Below are positions 24,854 through 31,981 of a DNA stretch of 33,330 bases, in pieces; within the stretch, counting starts at the first letter, position 1; each line of letters begins with the position of its first letter. Below the pieces are notes generated by a model. The model made no database searches. It was given only the letters and a program-made list of their open reading frames with translations, and was not told the DNA's origin. The DNA comes from Acidobacteriota bacterium (GTDB lineage: Bacteria > Actinomycetota > Acidimicrobiia > Spongiisociales > UBA5794): NCBI GenBank assembly GCA_022566415.1, contig JADFIY010000006.1, positions 1-33,330 of the forward strand, in the 5' to 3' direction. The position numbers and the translations under genes were made by a program.

Positions 24854-25390
24854 ATGCCGGTGAAGATCCGCCTGACCAGGGTGGGCAAGAAGAAGCAGCC
24901 TTCGTACCGCGTCGTCGTCATGGACTCACGCAAGCCCCGCGACGGCAAGTACATCGAACAAATCGGACGCTACGACCCCCGCCAGGAACCGTCCCTCATC
25001 GAGATCAACAACGAGCGCGCCCTCGACTGGCTGCACAAGGGAGCCCAGCCGACCGACCGTGCCAGGAAGCTGCTCGAGATAACAGGGGCCTGGGCGCAGT
25101 TCCGCGTCGACAAGGGCGAGATTCACACCGTTGGCGAGCATGCGCCAACGGCGTATCCAGAGAAGGCAGAAGAAGTTGCCAGTGACCAGTCGCCAGTTGC
25201 CAGTTCCGAAGAGGAGGCAGGCGGAGAAGTGGTCGGTGACGAGCTGCCAGCTGCCGGTTCCGAAGAAGAGGCAGCCGATGCCGCAGAGACCGCTTCCGAA
25301 GGGTCGCCAAAGGAAGCAGAAGACACCGCAGAAACTTCGGCCGAGAAGGCAGCTGACGTGGCCGAGGAAGAGAACTCGGAGGACGCATGA
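24854..25390 (+). CDS. rpsP: 30S ribosomal protein S16 with long acidic C-terminal tail
   Basis: Residues 1-82 are a normal S16: [42 protein letters not shown] and [20 protein letters not shown]16 binds 16S rRNA and helps 30S assembly. The protein is 178 residues because about 90 residues of Ala/Glu/Ser-rich acidic tail follow. Part of that tail is encoded by 7-base-period repeats (25175-25209 and 25236-25263), read as similar peptides [15 protein letters not shown] and [14 protein letters not shown]. Actinobacterial S16 proteins often have acidic tails, so the length is not unique, but the repeat origin is visible here. The stop overlaps the next start as ATGA. Confidence 0.94.
   Translation: MPVKIRLTRVGKKKQPSYRVVVMDSRKPRDGKYIEQIGRYDPRQEPSLIEINNERALDWLHKGAQPTDRARKLLEITGAWAQFRVDKGEIHTVGEHAPTAYPEKAEEVASDQSPVASSEEEAGGEVVGDELPAAGSEEEAADAAETASEGSPKEAEDTAETSAEKAADVAEEENSEDA
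25175..25263 (+). repeat. In-frame heptanucleotide repeat inside rpsP
   Basis: Heptamers GTTGCCA, GTGACCA, GTCGCCA, GTTGCCA, GTTCCGA occupy 25175-25209. A related block GTGACGA, GCTGCCA, GCTGCCG, GTTCCGA occupies 25236-25263, 54 bases later, so the block itself seems duplicated. The units are close to the GTCGCAA heptamer of the intergenic arrays. Confidence 0.75.
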
Positions 25391-25638
25391 AGCAGGGCGA
25401 GATCGTCGAGAAGGTCGTCAGGTATCTAGTCACCGAGATCGTCGACGATCCGGAATCGGTAAAGGTTGAGATCGTGTCGGATGGCGACGACTCCGTCGTC
25501 GCTGAGGTCCGCACCGCCAAATCCGACATGGGCCGCGTCATCGGTCGCCGCGGGCGGGTTGCTCGTGCCATTCGATCGGTGGCGAGCATTGCCGGTGAGG
25601 AGGAAGGGCTGTCCGTCGACGTGGAGTTCCTCGACTGA
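25387..25638 (+). CDS. khpA: KH-domain RNA-binding protein KhpA
   Basis: This 83-residue protein is a single type II KH domain: [27 protein letters not shown], then [24 protein letters not shown] with the RNA-binding G-x-x-G loop as GRRG. KhpA-type proteins bind RNA, often as a pair with KhpB/Jag, and are tied to cell size and sRNA control in Gram-positive bacteria. Its place between rpsP and rimM is conserved. ATG 25387 overlaps the rpsP stop, and its own stop is 1 base before rimM. Confidence 0.93.
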   Translation: MKQGEIVEKVVRYLVTEIVDDPESVKVEIVSDGDDSVVAEVRTAKSDMGRVIGRRGRVARAIRSVASIAGEEEGLSVDVEFLD

Positions 25639-25639
25639 C

Positions 25640-26140
25640 GTGGATCTCGTCGATGTCGGTTATGGCCGTCGCGCTCACGGGATCGGCGGCGAAGTCGTCG
25701 TGAGACCGCAGACCGACGACCCCGACCGCTGGGTGGTCGGAGCCTCGTTCATCACAGACGAATCTCCACCCCGGACCCTCGAAGTGACCGCGCTGCGACC
25801 GCACCATGATGATCTGCTGGTCCGCTTCGCCGGGATCGACGATCGAGATGGCGCCGACGCCCTCCGCGGCACCGTCTTCCAGATACCGGCCACCGACCGT
25901 CGCCCTCTTGGTGATGCGGAGTTCTGGCCGGACGATCTGATCGGTGCCACCGCGTTGGGGCCCGAAGGGCAGACCCTCGGCACCGTGACCGGTGTGGAGT
26001 TCGGCGACGCCCAAGATCGATTGGTCATCGAGACCGCCGATGGTTCCCGCGTCGAAGTCCCGTTCGTGTCCGCCATCGTGCCTGCGGTCGACCTCGAGGC
26101 ACGAGTGATCACCGTTACCCCTCCCGACGGGTTGTTCTGA
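25640..26140 (+). CDS. rimM: Ribosome maturation factor RimM
   Basis: RimM helps assemble the 3' domain of the 30S subunit and binds S19. The 166-residue protein starts at GTG 25640, 1 base after khpA, giving VDLVDVGYGRRAHGIGGEVVVRP, the typical beginning (G-x-HG-x-x-GE). It has the N-terminal beta barrel, and the C-terminal PRC barrel begins about residue 95 (EFWPDDLIGATALGPEGQTLGTV). It ends VPFVSAIVPAVDLEARVITVTPPDGL. trmD and rplS normally come next in this operon but are missing here; an HNH gene on the other strand follows after 39 bases. Confidence 0.94.
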   Translation: MDLVDVGYGRRAHGIGGEVVVRPQTDDPDRWVVGASFITDESPPRTLEVTALRPHHDDLLVRFAGIDDRDGADALRGTVFQIPATDRRPLGDAEFWPDDLIGATALGPEGQTLGTVTGVEFGDAQDRLVIETADGSRVEVPFVSAIVPAVDLEARVITVTPPDGLF

Positions 26141-26179
26141 AATAGTCGTTTGGTCTGCCGTTTCGAGCCTCACGACTGG

Positions 26180-27412
26180 TTAGGGGGGCCTACCGCTGGT
26201 GGTGTAGGTGTGGCCGAGTTTGGTGATCCATTGGTGGTCGCCGTTGGGGAGGGGTTGGTGGGTCCATCCGGCTTGGTGTCGAATGCGGTGGTCGTGGCGG
26301 CACAGGGGTGCGAGGTTGTCGATGGTGGTTTCTCCGCCGTCGACCCATCGGGTCCGGTGGTCGAGGTCGCAGTCGATGGCTGGCATGCGACATCCGGGGA
26401 AGATGCAGGTCTGGTTGTGGGCTAGGACTGTTCGGCGTTGTGAGACAGTGGGGCGGCGGCGGGTGGTGCCGTTGTAGAGGGCCTGTCCGGTGGCGGGGTC
26501 GGTGATGGTCCAGCGCCACTGTGCGCCGTCTTGTTCTGCGGCGACTTGGCGGGCAATGTCGGCGATGACCGGGCCGTAGCCGGCGAGTTCGCCGGGATGT
26601 GTAGCAAGCCCAGCCAACGTGTCGAGGTCGGTTTGGATATGCACCCCACCAGCAGAACTGTCGGCGTTGCCGGTGAGGAGATCCAAATAGACGTCGGCGC
26701 GGAGTTGATCCATCGACCGGGGGTCGTCCCTGGTGTTCAAGCTGCGAGCGAGGTGGTTGATCCGTCGCGACACGGCGCTGACTCGATGTGGCGGCAGCTC
26801 CAGCCCCATCAGGTTGGCGGTCCCCGACGTGGTGCGTTCTACCACGAGGCGGCGGTCTTTGACTGCATCCTCATACCGTTCCTGGGCCCCGTCGGGGTCG
26901 GCTTCCATTGCTACCCGGTCGAGGCGGGCCTTCAACTCGCCGGTGGTGAGCTGTCCAGCGACATCGATGACACGGTCCACCACCCGTCGAGTCGTAGCGT
27001 CGGAGAGATGGGTGGTGGCGTAGCTGAACGTCTTGGCCCGCCGGATATCGATGTTCCCGGCGACCAACGCGTCCCACACCCGGGGGAGGCGCTGCCGCAA
27101 TTCCAACGCAAACGACAACTCGGTGTCGGTGGCGCGGCGGGTCAAACGCAACGCGACCCTGATCTCAGCAGCGGCAGATTCTGCGGCCCATTGCGGGTCG
27201 CCATCTTCCATGACGTCGACGACCGCTGCCATATCGCGGTACACCTGTGCGTCGTAATAGGACCGTTGCCTGTGGTGGGCTTGGAGCACGGTGATTCGGT
27301 CGTGGGGTGACACTTCGGTGACGTCGATACAAGCCAGGATTCCCCCCAGCTCAGGGCCAGGTTCGAGATCGGCCAATATCGTTGGAATCGGTTCATACAC
27401 TCTATCGAACAT
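26180..27412 (-). CDS. DUF222 and HNH endonuclease domain protein (13E12-repeat type)
   Basis: This 410-residue protein has a DUF222 region (about residues 30-300), seen in LSFALELRQRLPRVWDALVAGNIDIRRAKTF and the following helical stretch. The C-terminal HNH nuclease is CIFPGCRMPAIDCDLDHRTRWVDGGETTIDNLAPLCRHDHRIRH, with Cys pairs and the His-Asn-His residues all present. The family corresponds to the REP13E12 proteins of mycobacteria, which are multicopy and often controlled by LexA; their function is unsettled. A palindrome CGAACATATGTTCG lies on the start codon. It interrupts the usual rimM-trmD order, so it may have arrived by insertion (inference). GTG at about residue 5 is another possible start. 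Confidence 0.9.
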   Translation of the reverse strand: MFDRVYEPIPTILADLEPGPELGGILACIDVTEVSPHDRITVLQAHHRQRSYYDAQVYRDMAAVVDVMEDGDPQWAAESAAAEIRVALRLTRRATDTELSFALELRQRLPRVWDALVAGNIDIRRAKTFSYATTHLSDATTRRVVDRVIDVAGQLTTGELKARLDRVAMEADPDGAQERYEDAVKDRRLVVERTTSGTANLMGLELPPHRVSAVSRRINHLARSLNTRDDPRSMDQLRADVYLDLLTGNADSSAGGVHIQTDLDTLAGLATHPGELAGYGPVIADIARQVAAEQDGAQWRWTITDPATGQALYNGTTRRRPTVSQRRTVLAHNQTCIFPGCRMPAIDCDLDHRTRWVDGGETTIDNLAPLCRHDHRIRHQAGWTHQPLPNGDHQWITKLGHTYTTSGRPP

Positions 27413-27419
27413 ATGTTCG
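27406..27419 (-). promoter_or_regulatory. Probable LexA (SOS) box on the HNH gene start
   Basis: CGAACATATGTTCG is a perfect 14-base palindrome and fits the actinobacterial SOS box CGAAC-N4-GTTCG. The ATG of the HNH gene (27412-27410) lies within it. On the minus strand TATGAT (27427-27422), a good -10, ends 8-9 bases before that ATG, so transcription should begin inside the palindrome and LexA binding would block it. Confidence 0.75.
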
Positions 27420-27421
27420 TA

Positions 27422-27440
27422 TCATACATCACCGCGGTGA
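27422..27440 (-). promoter_or_regulatory. -10 box and adjacent palindrome upstream of the HNH gene
   Basis: TATGAT on the minus strand is close to the TATAAT consensus. Just upstream is a perfect 12-base palindrome, TCACCGCGGTGA (27429-27440), which may be a second operator or chance. TGATTT, 17 bases above the -10, is only a weak -35. Confidence 0.45.
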
Positions 27441-27587
27441 CACAAATCAGAGGGATATGCACACTCCAAGCCGCGCTACCACTCAACGCGGGTCCCTGGG
27501 ACTCGCACGCCGAGGTGGCTTCGTTATGGACGTGCCATCGTGGTGAAAGCGCGCTGGGTCGTGTCTTGGTCGCTCGTCTCGGTATCG

Positions 27588-27612
27588 AGGTCAATTAGGT
27601 CTTGATTGACCT
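27588..27612. promoter_or_regulatory. 8-bp inverted repeat over the -35 of the methyltransferase gene
   Basis: AGGTCAAT (27588-27595) and ATTGACCT (27605-27612) are perfect inverse copies separated by 9 bases. The right arm contains the -35 sequence TTGACC (27606-27611). The size and symmetry fit a dimeric repressor operator; a further AGGTC lies in the spacer. Confidence 0.5.
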
Positions 27613-27635
27613 AGCTCCGTTTCGTCGCCGATACT
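27606..27635 (+). promoter_or_regulatory. Promoter of the UGA-containing methyltransferase gene
   Basis: TTGACC (27606-27611) and GATACT (27630-27635) form a sigma-70-like pair with an 18-base spacer. The -10 ends 6 bases before ATG 27642, and no Shine-Dalgarno sequence is seen, so a leaderless mRNA is likely. Confidence 0.5.
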
Positions 27636-27641
27636 GAACCG

Positions 27642-28433
27642 ATGTCTGACGAATCCAGAGACCTGATCGAGGAGTTCGACGCCCGCTACCGCATCGGTGA
27701 AGAGCCGGTGATGCTCCGCATCGAGCGCGCCGTGACGGGATCCGACTACGGGGCGACCAGCTACACGACACGCGGGCAAGCGGACCGGCTCGCCGACCTG
27801 CTCGATCTCGCGCCCGGGAAGCGTCTCCTCGACTTCGGGAGCGGCGCAGGGTGGCCCGGCATCCACCTCGCCCGCTCCACCGGATGCGATGTCGTACTCA
27901 CCGACTTGCCGCTCGAGGGCCTGCGCACGGCCAACCGGCGCATGCGGGACGACGGAGTACGAGGCACCGTGATCGCCGCCACTGCCGCTTCGCTACCGCT
28001 CCAGGACCAACGGTTCGATGCAGCGACGAGCTCGGACGTGCTGTGTTGACTGCCTGCCAAGCTCTCCGTGCTGAGAGCCTGCAGCAGGGTCCTCAAGCCG
28101 GGTGCGCTGCTGTCATTCTTCGTTGTCGCCGCCGCTGACGGCGTCTCTGCCCGAGACATTGCGGCAGGGCCCGAATACGTCGATGCCGAGCCCGGTTACC
28201 CGCTCCTCATGACGGCGGCCGGATTCGACAACGTCGACCTCGCCGAAGTCACCGACGAGTACGCGGCGACGCTCTCGACCTCGATTCGAGCCAGAGACGC
28301 CGAATCAGCCGAGCTCGAGGATCTCCTCGGCGCCGACGAGTTCGCCGAGGGTCAGTCCAGCCGTCGCCAAGAACTGGCCGCCGTGCGCGACGGTCTTCTC
28401 GTGCGTTATCTGATCTCCGCCGTCCGTCCGTGA
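27642..28433 (+). CDS. Class I SAM methyltransferase with one in-frame UGA (possible selenoprotein)
   Basis: Read from ATG 27642 to TGA 28431-28433, this is a 263-residue methyltransferase broken only by TGA at 28047-28049 (codon 136). Before it come motif I LLDFGSGAGWPGIHLA (Asp64), VVLTDLPLEGL (Asp88) and FDAATSSDVLC; after it, in the same frame, LPAKLSVLRACSRVLKPGALLSFFVV, the normal continuation of a Rossmann methyltransferase, and a full C-terminal half ending YLISAVRP. Composition does not change across the TGA. The codon before it is Cys, giving Cys-Sec if decoded as selenocysteine, and a hairpin follows at +12. Other explanations are a recent TGC/TGT-to-TGA pseudogene mutation, readthrough of the leaky UGA-C context, or a sequencing error. 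If UGA terminates, only a 135-residue fragment lacking the later strands is made. The methyl acceptor is unknown. Confidence 0.65.
28047..28088 (+). promoter_or_regulatory. SECIS-like hairpin directly after the in-frame UGA
   Basis: After TGA (28047-28049), GCTCTC (28061-28066) pairs perfectly with GAGAGC (28073-28078) around a 6-base loop CGTGCT that starts 18 bases after the UGA. A lower stem pairs CCTGC (28053-28057) with GCAGG (28084-28088) across a small internal loop. Loop size, a G in the first two loop positions, stem length and UGA-to-loop distance fit general descriptions of bacterial SECIS elements. The bulged U of the E. coli fdhF element is not seen. In GC-rich DNA such hairpins also occur by chance. 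Confidence 0.45.
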
Positions 28434-28501
28434 GCCGGGGTGCCACTCATGTGGTGGCGCATCTCGACAATATGCGTCCTGCTGAACCAACGGACGCGTC
28501 G

Positions 28502-28507
28502 TATCCT
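28502..28507 (+). promoter_or_regulatory. -10 box for icmF
   Basis: TATCCT lies 8 bases before ATG 28516 with no Shine-Dalgarno sequence between, again a near-leaderless arrangement. No good -35 was found at 16-18 bases upstream. Confidence 0.4.
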
Positions 28508-28515
28508 TTGGGTAG

Positions 28516-31500
28516 ATGGCCTATCAACCGAACCATCACATTCGGATCGTGACCGCGACCTCGCTGTTTGACGGGCACGACGCCACCATCAACATCATGC
28601 GCCGGATCCTGCAGGCGACCGGCGTCGAAGTGATCCACCTGGGCCACGACCGATCCGCCGCCGACATCGTCAAGGCGGCCATCGAGGAGGACGCCCAGGC
28701 CGTCGCCATCACCTCTTACCAGGGCGGTCACATGGAGTTCTTCCGTTACGTGCGCCAGCTGCTCGACGAAGGCGGCGCCGCCGACGTCAAGATCTTCGGG
28801 GGCGGCGGAGGGACGATCCTCCCCTCCGAAGGTGAGGAGCTGGAGCGATCCGGGATAACCAGGATCTACTCACCCGATGATGGGCGCACTCTCGGCCTTC
28901 AGGGCATGGTCGACGACCTGGTCGAGCAGGCCGACTTCCCGGTCGTCGATCCGGACGCCACCTTTGACGTCGCCACCTTGACCACAGCGACGCCGCGGCT
29001 GCTGGGACGGATGATCTCGGTCGTGGAGCACGACCCCGATGGCCAGCTGGTGGCGGAGGCTCGCCTAGCTGCATCGCGGCGCAACACCCCGGTGGTCGGC
29101 ATAACGGGTACCGGGGGAGCGGGCAAGAGCTCGCTCGTCGACGAGATGGTTCTGCGCTTCCTTGCCGATTTCCCCGATCGCACGGTGGCGATTATTTCTG
29201 TCGACCCTTCGCGGCGCAGATCCGGAGGAGCCCTTCTCGGCGACCGGATCCGAATGAACTCGATCGGCGACGAACGGGCGTTCATGAGGTCGCTTGCCAC
29301 CCGGCAGGCCAACCTGGCCCTCTCCCCGTACGTCGCGTCTGCCATCGATCTGGTCAAGACTGCCGGGTTCGATCTGATCATGCTGGAGACGTCTGGCATC
29401 GGGCAGGCCGACACCGAGATCGTCGACCACTCCGACCTCTCCGTGTACGTGATGACTCCCGAGTACGGAGCGGCCAGCCAGTTGGAGAAGATCGACATGC
29501 TCGACTTCGCCGATCTGGTCGTCATCAACAAGGCCGACCGCAGGGGAGCCGAAGATGCCTTGCGTGAGGTGCGCAAGCAGTACAAGCGAAATCACGAGGC
29601 GTTCGAGGTCGCCGATGAGGACCTCCCGGTGTACACGACTATCGCCTCGCACTTCAACGACGCCGGGACCAACCGGTTCTACCAGGTGCTGATAGCGGCA
29701 GTCGCCGAACTGACCGGCGATGACCTTGTTCCATCCCAAGACCTGCCGACCGATCTGGGTGGGGTCCGCTCGATCGTTCCCAAGGATCGGGTCCGCTACC
29801 TCTCTGAGATCTCACAGGTGGTGCGCGACTACAACACCAAGGTCGCAGAACAAGCCGAATTGGCTGTGCAGGCACAGGCGCTGACCATCGCTGCGCGGGA
29901 GGTCGACGAGCCGGCGGTGCACGAGGCGCGAGACCGTGTCCTCGCGCAACTCACCCCCGAGGCCGCCAGCCTGCTCGACCGTTGGGACACCGACGTCGAG
30001 GCGTACCGCGGCTCGCGAGCCTCTTACGAGGTACGGGGCGAAACCGTCGAGGTCGAGGCCACTACCACCACGCTGTCCGGCACCGAGATTCCCAAGGTGA
30101 TCCATCCTCGATTCTCGGGATGGGGCGATCGAGTGCGGTGGGGGATGCAGGAGAACCTTCCCGGCCGCTTCCCGTTCACCGCGGGGGTGTTTCCTTTCAA
30201 GCGCACCGAGGAAGACCCCACAAGGATGTTTGCAGGCGAGGGAGGCCCGGAGCAGACCAACCGCCGCTTCCACTACCTGTCTGCGGGGATGGCGGCGATC
30301 CGGTTGTCGACCGCGTTCGACTCGGTGACCCTGTACGGGCAGGATCCTGCCGTCAGGCCTGACATCTACGGCAAGGTGGGGAACTCGGGGGTTTCGGTGG
30401 CCACCCTCGACGATGCCAAGAGCCTGTACAGCGGTTTCGACCTGCTCGATCCCGCCACCTCGGTGTCGATGACGATCAACGGACCGGCCCCGATGATCCT
30501 GGCCTTCTTTCTCAATGCCGCCATCGATCAACAGTGCGAGCTGTACATCGTCGAGCACGGACTCGCCGACGACGTCGAGGCAGCCATGCGGGCCAAGTAC
30601 GAAGACCGCGGTCTGGAGCGGCCCCGTTACCACGGCGACCTTCCGCAGGGCCATGACGGGAGGGGGCTGATGCTGCTCGGCATGCTCGGTGACGAGGTGC
30701 TGCCGCCGGAGGCATACGAGCAGATCAAGGCCGACGTGCTGTCACGAGTCCGGGGAACGGTGCAAGCCGACATCCTCAAGGAGGACCAGGCACAGAACAC
30801 CAGCATCTTCTCCACGGAGTTCGGGCTGAGGATGCAGGGAGACATCCAGGAGTACTTCGACGCTCACCGGATACGCAACTTCTACTCGATGTCGATCTCC
30901 GGCTACCACATGGCAGAAGCCGGGGCCAACCCGATCACCCAGCTGGCGTTCACGCTGGCCAACGGCTTCACCTTCGTTGAGTACTTCCTCTCCCGCGATA
31001 TGCCGATCGACTCGTTCGCTCCGAACCTGTCGTTCTTCTTCTCCAACGGCGTCGACGCCGAGTATGCGGTGATCGGGAGGGTGTCGAGGAGGATCTGGGC
31101 CAAGGCGATGCGCGACAGCTACGGCGCCGACGAACGGTCGGAGAAGCTCAAGTACCACATCCAGACCTCTGGCCGGTCGTTGCACGCCCAAGAGATCTCG
31201 TTCAACGACATCAGAACCACCCTCCAGGCCCTGTACGCGGTGTACGACAACGCCAACTCGCTACACACCAACGCCTACGACGAGGCGGTCACCACCCCCA
31301 CAGAGGAATCGGTTCGGAGGGCGATGGCGATCCAACTCGTCGTCAACCGCGAGCTCGGGCTGACCAAGAACGAGAACCCATTGCAGGGCAGCTTCATCAT
31401 CGAAATGCTCACCGACCTCGTCGAGGAGGCGGTGCTCGCCGAGTTCGATCGGCTGACCGACCGCGGCGGGGTGCTCGGGGCCATGGAGCGCATGTACCAA

Positions 31501-31851
31501 AGGTCGAAGATCCAGGAGGAGTCGCTGCTGTACGAGCGCATGAAGATGTCGGGTGAGCTTCCGCTCATCGGGGTCAACACGTTCCTGTCGCCGGAGGGTT
31601 CACCGTTTGTCATTCCAGACACGATCATCCGCTCGACTGACCAGGACAAGCAGCGTCTGATCGAGGCGGTGCACGCCTTCCAGCAGCGCAACGCCAAGGA
31701 AGCCGAGGCAGCACTCGACCAGCTGCAAAAGACGGCTCTCGAAGGCGCCAACACCTTCGAAGCGTTGATGGACGCCACCAAGGTGGCGTCGCTGGGCCAG
31801 CTTTCCCACGCCCTGTACGCCGTCGGGGGCCGGTACCGGCGGAACATGTAG
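28516..31851 (+). CDS. icmF: Fused isobutyryl-CoA mutase (IcmF), B12-dependent
   Basis: This 1111-residue protein joins three parts. Residues 1-135 are the B12-binding domain, with the cobalt-ligand motif DGHD (His21) and [10 protein letters not shown]. Residues about 190-400 are a MeaB-like GTPase chaperone with Walker [10 protein letters not shown] (about 198-206), [20 protein letters not shown] and NKAD. Residues about 500-1111 are the TIM-barrel mutase. This order defines IcmF, which interconverts isobutyryl-CoA and n-butyryl-CoA by adenosylcobalamin radical chemistry. Mutase residues GVFPFKR (557-563) and AIDQQCE (Gln672/Gln673) resemble IcmF rather than methylmalonyl-CoA mutase, though exact substrate is inference. 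EtfAB elsewhere in the window could serve linked acyl-CoA oxidation. Confidence 0.92.
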   Translation: MAYQPNHHIRIVTATSLFDGHDATINIMRRILQATGVEVIHLGHDRSAADIVKAAIEEDAQAVAITSYQGGHMEFFRYVRQLLDEGGAADVKIFGGGGGTILPSEGEELERSGITRIYSPDDGRTLGLQGMVDDLVEQADFPVVDPDATFDVATLTTATPRLLGRMISVVEHDPDGQLVAEARLAASRRNTPVVGITGTGGAGKSSLVDEMVLRFLADFPDRTVAIISVDPSRRRSGGALLGDRIRMNSIGDERAFMRSLATRQANLALSPYVASAIDLVKTAGFDLIMLETSGIGQADTEIVDHSDLSVYVMTPEYGAASQLEKIDMLDFADLVVINKADRRGAEDALREVRKQYKRNHEAFEVADEDLPVYTTIASHFNDAGTNRFYQVLIAAVAELTGDDLVPSQDLPTDLGGVRSIVPKDRVRYLSEISQVVRDYNTKVAEQAELAVQAQALTIAAREVDEPAVHEARDRVLAQLTPEAASLLDRWDTDVEAYRGSRASYEVRGETVEVEATTTTLSGTEIPKVIHPRFSGWGDRVRWGMQENLPGRFPFTAGVFPFKRTEEDPTRMFAGEGGPEQTNRRFHYLSAGMAAIRLSTAFDSVTLYGQDPAVRPDIYGKVGNSGVSVATLDDAKSLYSGFDLLDPATSVSMTINGPAPMILAFFLNAAIDQQCELYIVEHGLADDVEAAMRAKYEDRGLERPRYHGDLPQGHDGRGLMLLGMLGDEVLPPEAYEQIKADVLSRVRGTVQADILKEDQAQNTSIFSTEFGLRMQGDIQEYFDAHRIRNFYSMSISGYHMAEAGANPITQLAFTLANGFTFVEYFLSRDMPIDSFAPNLSFFFSNGVDAEYAVIGRVSRRIWAKAMRDSYGADERSEKLKYHIQTSGRSLHAQEISFNDIRTTLQALYAVYDNANSLHTNAYDEAVTTPTEESVRRAMAIQLVVNRELGLTKNENPLQGSFIIEMLTDLVEEAVLAEFDRLTDRGGVLGAMERMYQRSKIQEESLLYERMKMSGELPLIGVNTFLSPEGSPFVIPDTIIRSTDQDKQRLIEAVHAFQQRNAKEAEAALDQLQKTALEGANTFEALMDATKVASLGQLSHALYAVGGRYRRNM

Positions 31852-31981
31852 ATCCGAAGGGGCCTGTCGGCCGCTCGGTAGGCTCCATCTGGCTTGGACC
31901 GAACATCTTCCCGGTGCCCTCGACTGGTTCGTCAACCTCGGGGCGCGCGCAGACGACACCCAGCGGGAGCGGACCGAGAAG

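Noticed and set aside
27642-28049. Treating the methyltransferase as two separate genes
   Set aside because: The downstream part has no start with a ribosome site, continues the same fold in the same frame, and would lack the SAM-binding half.
28442-28459. Terminator after the methyltransferase gene
   Set aside because: GCCAC/GTGGC forms only a 5-bp stem and no T-run follows.
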